Shown piece after piece: positions 15,188 through 23,478 of a DNA stretch of 38,813 bases (within the stretch, counting starts at the first letter, position 1; the number at the start of each line of letters is the position of its first letter). The notes beneath the pieces are model-generated. The model had not been told where the DNA came from, did not search any database, and worked only from the letters and a program-made list of their open reading frames with translations. A program made the position numbers and the translations under genes. The stretch lies in assembly GCA_028278345.1 (NCBI GenBank), contig JANQEL010000230.1:1-38813 (forward strand), in the 5' to 3' direction. The DNA is from Myxococcota bacterium (GTDB taxonomy: Bacteria > Myxococcota_A > UBA9160 > UBA4427).

Positions 15188-17529
15188 TGCAGCTGACCCC
15201 GAGTCCATCGCCGTCGCGTCGCGTCACCTTGCAGCTCGTCGTGGCCTGCGGCGGCATGGCGGCGCTCTCGTGGGAGGTCGTGTGGCAGCTGAAGGCGACG
15301 CTGGCCTTCGGCGCCTCGGCCCTCGGGACAGCCATCACCCTCGCCGTCACGATGGCCGGCATGACGATCGGTTCCCTCGTCGCGGGCCACGTGATCGATC
15401 GCCGCGGGGTGACACGACCCGCTCGGGTGTATGGCCTGCTCGAGATCTCGATCGGCGTCTTCGGCCTGGCGATGCCGTTGGGCTTCGCGGGCCTCGAGCA
15501 GCTCGACACACTCGTGTTTCGCGCGGCTCCGTCCCTGGCGACGATCGCCCACGGCCTCGGCATCGCCCTGCTGGTCGGCCCCGCCGCCTTTGCGATGGGC
15601 GCCACCGTGCCGGTGTTCAAGGCGCTCTCCCGCGACTTCGACGTTCCGGTTTCGGTGCTCTACGGACTCAACACGGCGGGGGCGGCCCTCGGCGTCCTGG
15701 CCTTGACCTTCTTCGTGCTCCCCCGACTCGGCGTCGTCATGACGACCCTGGCGATCGCTTCGCTGAACGCCCTCGCGGGCGCCAGCGCGATGGCGCTTTC
15801 GAAGGCGGCATATACACGCGAGGAACGTGTCGAAACCCAAGTACCCCGGCCCGGCCCCGGTCTCGCGTTCGGCGTTGCGCAGTGCATCGTCTTCGCGACG
15901 GGCTTTGCGACCTTCGGACTCGAAGTCGCCTGGTTCCGCTCCCTGCGCGCCGCCTTCTGGAACACCTCGGGAACCTTCGCGATCACCCTGGCGGCCGTGC
16001 TGATCCCGCTGGCCCTCGGCGCCCGCGCGGCGCCCTGGCTGCGTCGGCGCGGCGCCCACCCCGCGCACGTACTCGCGATCGCGGGCATCGCGATTCTCGC
16101 CTCGACGCCCCTCGTCGAGCGCATGGATCTCTTCAAGTCGCTCGCGGCCGACGCCAGCTACTTCGAGGGCCTCGCGATCTGGCTCGGCCTCGCCCTCGGC
16201 ACGATGGGCCCCGCCATGTTGTTCCTCGGCATGGCCCTCCCCCTCTGCCTCGATCACTTCACCACCCCGGCTTCTTCCGGCCGGCTCTACGCCGTCAACA
16301 CCTTCGGCTCCGTGCTGGGTTCCCTCGGAACCGCCTGGTGGCTGCTGCCCGAGGTCGGCTTTGCGCGCGCGGCCTGGTGTGTCGGTTTTGTGATCTGCGG
16401 CCTGGCGGTCATCACCCTCCCCACGAAGCTGCCCATGCGCGGCGTCGTGGCGCTGGCCTCGATCGGGTCGCTCGCCCTCGCAACTGCTTTCACCTCGAGC
16501 GCCGGACGCGACCGACCGTATGGCGTCAAACGCGACAAGGTTCGCTCGATCATCGCCGTCGACGAAGGGCCCGATTCCACCATCTCCGTCACCGCGGTCT
16601 ACGGCGGTCCCCGCATGTTGATGATCGACGGCTTCGTCGCCGCCGACGACAATCCCCTGGGCAACCAATACATGGAGTGGATGGGACGCCTTCCGATGGT
16701 GCTCCACGAAAAGCCCCGCGATGCCCTCGTCATCTGCTTCGGCACCGGACGCACGGCCAACTCGGTTCGCCTCGAAGGGGTGGAGCGCCTCGACATCGTC
16801 GATCTGAACGCCGCGGTCTTCAGGGTCGCGCACCTCTTCCACATCAATGAAGGCGTGCTCGACGATCCGCGCACGAGGGCCCACGTGATGGACGGTCGCG
16901 CCTGGTTGCGGCGAACCGAGCGGATGTACGACGTGGTCACCCTCGAGCCCATGCCGCCGAACTTCGCCGGAGTGAACGCCCTCTACTCGGAAGAGTTCTA
17001 CGAATCGGTGGCCGAGCATCTGCGACCGGGCGGGATCGCGGCCCAATGGCTGCCTTTCCATCTCGTCGAAGTCGATCACGCCACGGCGATCGCGGCCTCC
17101 TTCGGTGCCGTCTTCCGCGACTCCCTGCTCTGGGTGGATCCCGCGAGCGGGACGGGGATCCTGGTCGGTCGGGTGGGACCGGGCCAGGCGGCGATCGGGG
17201 AGCGTTGGCCGGGCTTCGACCGCGACATCGATCGCCCCCTCGACGAAGGCGAACTGCGTCGCGCCTCGCGGCTGAGTGGCGACACCTTCGACGCCTACGC
17301 GGCACTCGGGCGGGTGATCACCGACGACAACCAACTCCTCGCCTTCAGTCGGCTTCGCAGCGGCACCCGCGGCCGTTTCTCCGCCGAGGTGGCCCCGGCC
17401 AACCACGCCCTGCTGGCCCGCATGAGCCCCACACCGTCCTGGTTGATGAGTGACGCCGAACGAATCGAACGCGCTCGCGCGCAGCAGCGCGACTCAGTGT
17501 CGCGACAGCGCGCGCCCCAAAACGAGTGA
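15187..17529 (+). CDS. Membrane-fused spermidine-synthase-like protein (fused MFS/spermidine synthase family)
   Basis: A 780-residue protein. About a dozen hydrophobic helices (residues about 12-430) resemble the integral-membrane half of this family. A C-terminal Rossmann domain of the aminopropyltransferase/SAM type follows (VICFGTGRTANSVRLEGVERLDIVDLNAAV, then MYDVVTLEPMPPNFAGVNALYSEEFYESVAEHLRPGG). The region corresponding to the catalytic DxxSSD of true spermidine synthases reads LEPMPPNFAG, with no acidic pair, as is usual in the fused membrane forms, whose function is unknown. A polyamine product should therefore not be assumed. The start is leaderless-type. The last 36 nt overlap the convergent MFS gene. 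Confidence 0.88.
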   Translation: MQLTPSPSPSRRVTLQLVVACGGMAALSWEVVWQLKATLAFGASALGTAITLAVTMAGMTIGSLVAGHVIDRRGVTRPARVYGLLEISIGVFGLAMPLGFAGLEQLDTLVFRAAPSLATIAHGLGIALLVGPAAFAMGATVPVFKALSRDFDVPVSVLYGLNTAGAALGVLALTFFVLPRLGVVMTTLAIASLNALAGASAMALSKAAYTREERVETQVPRPGPGLAFGVAQCIVFATGFATFGLEVAWFRSLRAAFWNTSGTFAITLAAVLIPLALGARAAPWLRRRGAHPAHVLAIAGIAILASTPLVERMDLFKSLAADASYFEGLAIWLGLALGTMGPAMLFLGMALPLCLDHFTTPASSGRLYAVNTFGSVLGSLGTAWWLLPEVGFARAAWCVGFVICGLAVITLPTKLPMRGVVALASIGSLALATAFTSSAGRDRPYGVKRDKVRSIIAVDEGPDSTISVTAVYGGPRMLMIDGFVAADDNPLGNQYMEWMGRLPMVLHEKPRDALVICFGTGRTANSVRLEGVERLDIVDLNAAVFRVAHLFHINEGVLDDPRTRAHVMDGRAWLRRTERMYDVVTLEPMPPNFAGVNALYSEEFYESVAEHLRPGGIAAQWLPFHLVEVDHATAIAASFGAVFRDSLLWVDPASGTGILVGRVGPGQAAIGERWPGFDRDIDRPLDEGELRRASRLSGDTFDAYAALGRVITDDNQLLAFSRLRSGTRGRFSAEVAPANHALLARMSPTPSWLMSDAERIERARAQQRDSVSRQRAPQNE

Positions 17530-18705
17530 GATCCCGAAGACGACGAGCCCCATCGACAGCAACGTCGAGGGCTCGCCGATCTGATCCGCGAGCACACCGA
17601 AGGGCAGCGCCATCAGACCGAAGCCCGCGAACGCGATCAGGGTGAGGGACATCACCCGCCCCATGTACTCGGGCGCGGTCTCGCGCGCAATCACCGCCGA
17701 GTTGAGCGATTGGAAGCCGCCATTCCCCAAGCCGATGAGCAACATGAAGGCGTTCGCCCAGAGCATCGACGGCGAGTGCGCGAGCGCCACGAGCCCGACA
17801 GCGAAGAGCAGGGCCATCCCGGTATAGATCGCAATCGCCCGCTCACTGTCGGCGAACCGCGCCACCGTCACGCTCGCGAAGAGCGCCCCCAGTGCCGAGG
17901 CGACGAAGAGGCTCGAGACCTCCTGGGAGTCGATTCCAAACTCGTTCTCCACCAGGCCGGGCAGGAGCGAGACGTGGGGGAAGCCCACGAGGATGGCCCC
18001 CACGAAGAAGGCGAGGAGCAGGCGCAAGCGGGGTTCGCGCCAGACGTAACCGAAGCCCTCGAAGACCGACGACCACACCGACGTATTGTTGGCGTCTTCG
18101 CGCACCACCGACTTGGGCACCCAGATCATCGAGATCGCGGATGTGGTGTAGAGCGCGGCCATGCAAATGTAGGCGCCCGTCGCTCCGCTTCGCGGCCATT
18201 CGAGGAAGAGCCCCGCCGCCACCGGTCCGAACACCCGCGAGGCGGTGTTCGCGATCTGGGAGACCGCCATCGCGTTGCCGCGGTTTTCGATCGGCACGAG
18301 TTCCACCGCGAGGGATTGGCGCGCGGGGCCCATGAAGGCGAAGGAGGTTCCCATCACGAAGGCGCCGGCGCACAGCATCTCGATCGTGAGTCGTTCGATG
18401 TGGAGCAACCAGGCGACGGCACACAGCACGACCGCCGTGGCGAGCTGGCAGATCACGACCACCCGCCGCTTCGGCCAGCGATCCGCGTAGGCTCCGCCGA
18501 TCGGCCCGAAGCCCCCCATCCCGGCTCCCTGCGCGGCGACCACGAGCCCCACCGCCGTGTTGGTTCCGGTCAACTCGAAGGCCACCACGGATTGCACGAT
18601 CATCGCCATGAAGAACGCGATGAACGAGCCGATCGTGCCGAACCAGAGCACCCGAAAGGAAGGCGTCGCAAGCGCGGCAAAGGTGCTGGAGAACCAACGA
18701 TCCAC
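17494..18705 (-). CDS. Major facilitator superfamily exporter (MFS_3/EntS-like)
   Basis: A 403-residue protein with twelve predicted helices. The loop 2-3 signature is GAYADRWPKRRVVVI, matching the MFS consensus GxLaDrxxrRxv, and the N-terminal FRVLWFGTIGSFIAFFMAMIVQSVVAFELTG is typical of the MFS_3 group that includes the enterobactin exporter EntS. Substrate unknown. The GTG start at 18705 has TAGGGT only 6 nt upstream and no Shine-Dalgarno sequence, suggesting a leaderless transcript. It shares 36 nt of coding sequence with the convergent gene ending at 17529. Confidence 0.92.
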   Translation of the reverse strand: MDRWFSSTFAALATPSFRVLWFGTIGSFIAFFMAMIVQSVVAFELTGTNTAVGLVVAAQGAGMGGFGPIGGAYADRWPKRRVVVICQLATAVVLCAVAWLLHIERLTIEMLCAGAFVMGTSFAFMGPARQSLAVELVPIENRGNAMAVSQIANTASRVFGPVAAGLFLEWPRSGATGAYICMAALYTTSAISMIWVPKSVVREDANNTSVWSSVFEGFGYVWREPRLRLLLAFFVGAILVGFPHVSLLPGLVENEFGIDSQEVSSLFVASALGALFASVTVARFADSERAIAIYTGMALLFAVGLVALAHSPSMLWANAFMLLIGLGNGGFQSLNSAVIARETAPEYMGRVMSLTLIAFAGFGLMALPFGVLADQIGEPSTLLSMGLVVFGISLVLGRALSRH

Positions 18706-18717
18706 TCGCGCACCCTA
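18706..18717 (-). promoter_or_regulatory. -10 box 6 nt before GTG start (leaderless type)
   Basis: On the minus strand TAGGGT (18717-18712) is followed by 6 nt and the GTG of the MFS gene. There is no ribosome-binding site. Confidence 0.5.
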
Positions 18718-18798
18718 ACCCGTTCGAGGGTTCGCGTCGCCGCGCTCCCGGGCTTTCTTTTCGCAACCGATGGGCGAAGGTTCGCGCGGCGATCGGCT

Positions 18799-18827
18799 TT
18801 GAGTTTCGATCGGCCGCGCTCTATCAT
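18799..18827 (+). promoter_or_regulatory. Sigma-70 promoter of the bitopic-protein/secretin operon
   Basis: TTGAGT (18799-18804), exactly 17 nt, then TATCAT (18822-18827). This is the best -35/-10 pair I see in the window (4/6 and 5/6 consensus). The predicted start near 18834 leaves a leader of about 40 nt before ATG 18875. Confidence 0.65.
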
Positions 18828-18874
18828 GCGCCCCCGATTCCACCCCCTCCGGGAGCAAGACCGCAGAGACCGTC

Positions 18875-19756
18875 ATGAAGAATTTCGGCGCAGACCGAGA
18901 GGCATTGGAAGAGAAGCCGTCCGAAGGCGGCCGTCCCGTCGTCGCCCTGGTGGCGACACTGGTGATCGGCTTCGCCCTGGGCATCGTCACCGGCCGCGTG
19001 ACGGCGCCGAGGCCGGATGCAGGCTTCCAGACCGCCGCCACGGCGCCCGGCGACGCAGCGAAGGCGAAGGAAGAAGACGACGGCCCCGGCCTCGGGGTGA
19101 TCGCGGGCCTCGCCAAGCAGGCCGGAGACTTCATCGAGAACTCGGAGCAGGCCCAGAACCTCGCCGCCGTGAGCGACATCCTGAGCCACGCCAGCGTGAG
19201 CGACATCCTCGACTGGAGCAGCAACCCCAAGCAGGTGACGGGGCGCATCATCAACGAGATGAGTGACGACGAACTCGTCAGCACGATCACCTCGATCACC
19301 AAGGTCACCCCCGAGCAGCTGGGCGAGTACTCGGACCTGCGCGACTACGCCAACCGCCTCTCGCACATCGCCATGAGCGGGCTCATCACCGAGGACGCCA
19401 CCGAGGAGTTCGCCGACATCGACCTCACCGTCGAATTCGCCACCGACGCGAGCTCGAGCCGCGGTGCCGAAGGTCCGTCGACGGTCTTCCCGGAGAAGAC
19501 GCGAAAGATCTATGCGGTGATTCCGAACCCCGGTGACATCGGGAGCAACGTGATGGTGCATTGGTTTCGCACCGACCAGCCGCAGAAACTCCTGCTCGAC
19601 CAGTACCGGATCAGTCCACAGGACAACTACAGCTACGTCTGGTTGAAGCGTCCCGATCGTCGCTGGGCCGAGGGGGACTACCGCGTCGAGTTCTACTCGG
19701 CCGACGAGTTCCTCGCCCCCATCGCGTCGGGTGAGTACCGTGTGGTTGCCGAGTAG
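18875..19756 (+). CDS. Bitopic inner-membrane protein with periplasmic Ig-like domain, partner of the secretin
   Basis: A 293-residue protein. A charged cytoplasmic head (1-20) is followed by one helix (about 21-41, VVALVATLVIGFALGIVTG). A Pro/Ala linker then leads to a helical region (about 65-165) with an internally repetitive segment (AVSDILSHASVSDILDW). A C-terminal beta-rich domain (about 205-293) has VMVHWFRTD, YSYVWLKRPDRRWAEGDYRVEFY and the final GEYRVVAE. The topology (one TM, periplasmic bulk) is like GspC/PilP-type proteins that contact a secretin, but no PDZ or HR domain is recognisable. The next gene starts inside this one, so they are co-translated. The family is unknown to me. 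Confidence 0.8.
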   Translation: MKNFGADREALEEKPSEGGRPVVALVATLVIGFALGIVTGRVTAPRPDAGFQTAATAPGDAAKAKEEDDGPGLGVIAGLAKQAGDFIENSEQAQNLAAVSDILSHASVSDILDWSSNPKQVTGRIINEMSDDELVSTITSITKVTPEQLGEYSDLRDYANRLSHIAMSGLITEDATEEFADIDLTVEFATDASSSRGAEGPSTVFPEKTRKIYAVIPNPGDIGSNVMVHWFRTDQPQKLLLDQYRISPQDNYSYVWLKRPDRRWAEGDYRVEFYSADEFLAPIASGEYRVVAE

Positions 19757-21962
19757 CTCGCTGCTGCGCGCGCCGCGGCGAGCCCTCGGGCTCGCGGCCT
19801 TCATCGGCGTCGCACTGCTTCACCCGATCGCGTCCGTCGAGGCCCGCGCGCAGCAGGACATCGACCTCGTACTCGACGATGTCCCCCTCGCCGAAGCCGT
19901 CGTCGAGATCGCGAAGCGAACCGGCTACGACTACATCTTCGAGCCACCGCTGCCGGGGCGCGTGACGGTGGCGGTGCCCGGGCGCGTGAGCCCCGAAGAG
20001 GCGGGAGAGATCCTTCACGCGACGCTCCAGTTGAAGGGCTTCGTGGCCATCCCCCTGGCGGAGCATCGCTACAAGATCGTGCGTTGGGAGAAGATGGCGG
20101 GCGAGTCGCCCTTCACCGAGGACGAGCCCGACCCCGAGCGCGCCCGCACCATCACCACGCGAATCGAGTTGAAACACGCCTCCCCGGAGCTGATCGCGCG
20201 CTCCCTCAAACCCCTGGTGCCCGGAGGCGCCCAGGTCGTGTCCTACTTGCCTTCGGGCAGCCTGATCTTCGCGGGAAGCGAAGCCAACGTGCACCGGCTG
20301 ATCGAACTCGCACAACAACTCGACGCCGCGCAGCACGAAGAGATGATGGTGCGCCGCATCCGCTACAAGGATGCGTCGGATCTGAAGTCGCAACTCGATG
20401 CCCTCTCGCGCCCGGGCGAGGTGCGCAGCATCTTCTCGACCGAGGTCTCGATCGATCTCGACGCACGCACGAACACACTCATCATCAGCGGAAGCCCCGA
20501 GCAACTCGAGAAGCTGCGCGAGTGGATCGACCTGATCGACGTCCCGACACATGGCGGCGGCGAGATCCAGGTGATCCCCGTCTTCTATCAGGAGCCCGTC
20601 GAGTTCGCGAAGCTGTTGAACGAACTCGGTCGAGTGGGAGGCCGGAACACCGGCGGAAACGAACTCGACTCCGGCCCCCTCACCGATCGCGACTACAACG
20701 TGATCGCGCACGAGCCCACCCATTCCCTCGTGATCCGCTCGGACCGGGCCACCTTCGAAGTGCTCGCCCACCTGATCGCGGAGATGGACCGCGAGCCGCG
20801 CATGGTCCACATCGAGACGACCTTCTACGAGATTCGAACCGACGGCACCCTGGGCTTCGGGGCCGGCGGCATCGTGCCGGTGATCACGCCCAAAGAGCAG
20901 GACGATCTCGGCCTGGTCTTTCTTCCCAACCTCGCGCTCTCGCCGACGGGCATTCCCGGCTTCTTCGAACCTGGCGAGACGTTCGCGGGGATCGGCGGGC
21001 GGATCTTCTCCGTCGTGGGTGAGAACGTGGTCATCCCGGTGCTCGATCCCGACGGCAATCCCGTGCTCGATGCCGGCGGCAACCCGCAGCTCGTGGCAGC
21101 GCCGGGGTTGGGCTTGAGTCTCCTGGCGGCCGAGACCTCTATCGAGGTCCAGCTCACCAATCGGCCGAGCCTGCTCGCCGCAGTCGGCGAAGAGAGCCGG
21201 ATCAGCATCGGTGACGAAGTGCCGATTCCGACGGCCAGCACCAACATCGAAGATCTCGTGAGGCTCGGTCCCTCGATTCGCGTCGACTTCAACCGCGAAA
21301 ACGTCGGCACCGAAATCAGTCTCACGCCTCGCTACAACGACGGCGGCGACATCGTGGTCGACCTCGCACTCGAACTGTCGGAGGTCATCGGATTCAGACC
21401 CAACGAAGGCCCCATCCTTGCGAACCGCAAGGTCGAGGGGCGCTTCCACGTGGCGCCCGCGCATCGCACGATCATCGCGGGGCTCGACAGCGAACGCCTC
21501 GGCGAACTTCGGGTGGGGATTCCCTTCCTCTCCGCCATCCCCTTCTTCGGACAGTTCTTCACCGCCACCGTCGACACCCACGTGAAGGACTACATCGTGA
21601 TCATCCTGGCGGCCGATGTGGTGCCCACGCAGGAAGAGAAGCAGGCGCGCGACCTCGCGCTCGCAGAGGCCGTCGCGAAGCGCCAGAGCGAATTCGTCGA
21701 CCTGACCGGCTCGCGTTATGCGATCCGCGCAGCCTCCTATACCCGCCGCGAGATCGCCGACGCATCGCGCGAGAGCCTCGATCTCGAGCATCACCCGCTT
21801 CGCATCATCGAGCGGGAAAGCGAGGCGGGCCTGCGCTTCGATCTCTACGTGGTCGGCCTCGACAAGATGAAGGACGTCGCCCTCGCCGCCCTGATGCTCG
21901 AAATCGAAGGGCTCGATCCGGAGATCATCCCCCTCGCCGATACCCTGGCCGCCGCGCAGTAA
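19740..21962 (+). CDS. Secretin (GspD/PilQ superfamily) with C-terminal SPOR-like domain
   Basis: About 740 residues: an outer-membrane secretin channel. Start GTG 19740 has GGGTGA 5 nt upstream; GTG 19731 in the same frame is the alternative. Both lie inside the preceding gene. Numbering from GTG 19731, a signal peptide ends near residue 40. An N0/STN domain follows (43-118), then N1-N3-type ring domains (142-200, 206-270, 278-355), with N1 including RIELKHASPELIARSLKPL. The secretin core (about 356-630) carries SLLAAVGEESRISIGDEVPIP and the signature VGIPFLSAIPFFGQFF. The core has an insertion (about 420-465) with two DxxGNP-type repeats. The tail (about 660-735, YAIRAASYTRREIADAS then LRFDLYVVGLDKMKDVALAALMLEIEG) looks like a SPOR peptidoglycan-binding domain. 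No ATPase, pilin or GspE/F gene is nearby. Confidence 0.9.
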   Translation: MWLPSSSLLRAPRRALGLAAFIGVALLHPIASVEARAQQDIDLVLDDVPLAEAVVEIAKRTGYDYIFEPPLPGRVTVAVPGRVSPEEAGEILHATLQLKGFVAIPLAEHRYKIVRWEKMAGESPFTEDEPDPERARTITTRIELKHASPELIARSLKPLVPGGAQVVSYLPSGSLIFAGSEANVHRLIELAQQLDAAQHEEMMVRRIRYKDASDLKSQLDALSRPGEVRSIFSTEVSIDLDARTNTLIISGSPEQLEKLREWIDLIDVPTHGGGEIQVIPVFYQEPVEFAKLLNELGRVGGRNTGGNELDSGPLTDRDYNVIAHEPTHSLVIRSDRATFEVLAHLIAEMDREPRMVHIETTFYEIRTDGTLGFGAGGIVPVITPKEQDDLGLVFLPNLALSPTGIPGFFEPGETFAGIGGRIFSVVGENVVIPVLDPDGNPVLDAGGNPQLVAAPGLGLSLLAAETSIEVQLTNRPSLLAAVGEESRISIGDEVPIPTASTNIEDLVRLGPSIRVDFNRENVGTEISLTPRYNDGGDIVVDLALELSEVIGFRPNEGPILANRKVEGRFHVAPAHRTIIAGLDSERLGELRVGIPFLSAIPFFGQFFTATVDTHVKDYIVIILAADVVPTQEEKQARDLALAEAVAKRQSEFVDLTGSRYAIRAASYTRREIADASRESLDLEHHPLRIIERESEAGLRFDLYVVGLDKMKDVALAALMLEIEGLDPEIIPLADTLAAAQ

Positions 21963-21975
21963 CCGCGAAACCGGG

Positions 21976-22023
21976 TTAGCAGGCTGTGCATGGCGACCGA
22001 AGGGTTCCCCCACAACCTGCTAA
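21976..22023. repeat. Long inverted repeat between secretin and symporter genes
   Basis: The arms TTAGCAGGCTGTG (21976-21988) and CACAACCTGCTAA (22011-22023) pair at 12 of 13 positions with a 22-nt spacer. There is no T-tract, so it is not a standard terminator. It may be an operator or a leader structure for the symporter. Confidence 0.55.
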
Positions 22024-22051
22024 TGTCCCGCGCCCAACGGCAGGAGCGCCC

Positions 22052-23473
22052 TTGAACTGGACCGAGACGCTGTTTCGTCCCCTCGCCGATCTGCTGGCAG
22101 GGATCGTCTTCTTTCCCATTCCGATCGGCGGCGACGAAGCGCCGATCGTGGTGCTCTGGTTGGTGGCGGGCGCCCTCTACTTCACGGTGCGCTTTCGCTT
22201 CGTGAACCTCTGGGGCATGCGTCGGGCGCTTTCGCTCGTCTTCGGTCGCGGTGGACACGGCGGTGGCGGGCAAGGTGAGGTCACCCACTTCCAGGCGCTC
22301 TCGACCGCGGTCTCGGGAACCGTAGGCATCGGGAACATCGGCGGCGTGGCCGTCGCCATCTCGGTCGGCGGCCCCGGCGCCGCCCTGTGGTTGTTCGTCG
22401 CGGGCTTCCTCGGCATGTCGACCAAGTTCGTGGAGTGCAGCCTCGGGGTGATCTACCGCGACCACAACGGCGACGGCAGCGTCTCGGGTGGGCCGATGTA
22501 CTACCTGCGCAAGGGCCTCGCCGAACGCGGGCACGCGGAACTCGGCCGCGCCCTCGGCACCTTCTACGCCTTCGGCATCGTGGTGGGCTGCCTCGGCATC
22601 GGCAACATGTTCCAGTCCAATCAGGCCTACGTGCAGATCGTCGGAGTCACCGGGGGCGAAGCCAGCTTCTTCGCCGACAAGGGGTGGCTCGTCGGCCTGG
22701 CACTCGCGGGCTTCGTCGGCGCGGTGATCATCGGCGGCATCAAGAGCATCGCGAGGGTCACCGAGCGCCTGGTGCCCTTCATGGCGGCGCTCTATCTGGC
22801 GGGCGCCGTCGTGGTGATCGCGATCAACGCCGAAGCGATTCCCTGGGCATTCGGGGTGATCTTCGAACAGGCCTTCCACGCCGATGCCGTCGGCGGCGGG
22901 CTGCTCGGCGCGCTGATCGTGGGCTTCCAGCGTGCCGTCTTCTCCAACGAAGCCGGGATCGGGTCGGCCACGATCGCCCACGCCGCGGTGAAGACCCCGG
23001 AGCCGATGACCGAGGGCTTCGTCTCCCTCCTCGAACCCTTCATCGACACCGTCATCATCTGCAGCGCGACCGCCCTCGTGATCATCACCACGAGCTACTA
23101 CGAGCCCGAGTTCGCGAGTGGCATGGGCGGCATCGAGATGACGAGCCATGCCTTCGAGCGCAATCTCTCCTGGTCGCCGCCGCTACTCGCCCTGGCCGCC
23201 ACCCTGTTTGCCCTCTCGACCATGGTTTCGTGGTCGTACTACGGGCTCAAGGGCTGGGAGTATCTATTCGGCCTCGACCCGCGCAACGCGAACCTCTTCA
23301 AGCTGATCTTCTGCTTCTTCGTGGTGGTCGGATGCACGATCCAACTCGATGCCGTGCTCGACATCTCCGACGCCCTGGTGTTCCTGATCTGCGTTCCGAA
23401 CATCTTCGGGCTGTACTGGCTCGCGCCCGTCGTGAAGCGCGAACTCGACGCCTATCTCGAGCGCCACGGATAG
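22052..23473 (+). CDS. Alanine/glycine:cation symporter (AGCS/DAACS family)
   Basis: A 473-residue Na+-coupled amino-acid symporter. I choose TTG 22052 because AGGAG lies 5 nt upstream and the product then begins LNWTETLFRPLADLLAGIVF, the usual AGCS N-terminus. An in-frame GTG at 21986 would add 22 residues of untypical Pro-rich sequence and sits in the inverted repeat. Signature regions: THFQALSTAVSGTVGIGNIGGVAVAI, GGPMYYLRKGL, and FSNEAGIGSATIAHAAVKT. About eleven helices. The last helix contains NIFGLYWLAPVV. Specificity within the family (Ala or Gly) cannot be read from sequence alone. Confidence 0.93.
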   Translation: MNWTETLFRPLADLLAGIVFFPIPIGGDEAPIVVLWLVAGALYFTVRFRFVNLWGMRRALSLVFGRGGHGGGGQGEVTHFQALSTAVSGTVGIGNIGGVAVAISVGGPGAALWLFVAGFLGMSTKFVECSLGVIYRDHNGDGSVSGGPMYYLRKGLAERGHAELGRALGTFYAFGIVVGCLGIGNMFQSNQAYVQIVGVTGGEASFFADKGWLVGLALAGFVGAVIIGGIKSIARVTERLVPFMAALYLAGAVVVIAINAEAIPWAFGVIFEQAFHADAVGGGLLGALIVGFQRAVFSNEAGIGSATIAHAAVKTPEPMTEGFVSLLEPFIDTVIICSATALVIITTSYYEPEFASGMGGIEMTSHAFERNLSWSPPLLALAATLFALSTMVSWSYYGLKGWEYLFGLDPRNANLFKLIFCFFVVVGCTIQLDAVLDISDALVFLICVPNIFGLYWLAPVVKRELDAYLERHG

Positions 23474-23478
23474 ACGTC

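Noticed and set aside
15058..17406. 782-codon minus-strand open frame opposite the spermidine-synthase-like gene
   Set aside because: A highly charged, repetitive product without domains; the plus-strand frame has clear membrane helices and a Rossmann domain.
19611..22013. 800-codon minus-strand frame opposite the secretin
   Set aside because: No recognisable domain, and the secretin on the other strand is unambiguous.
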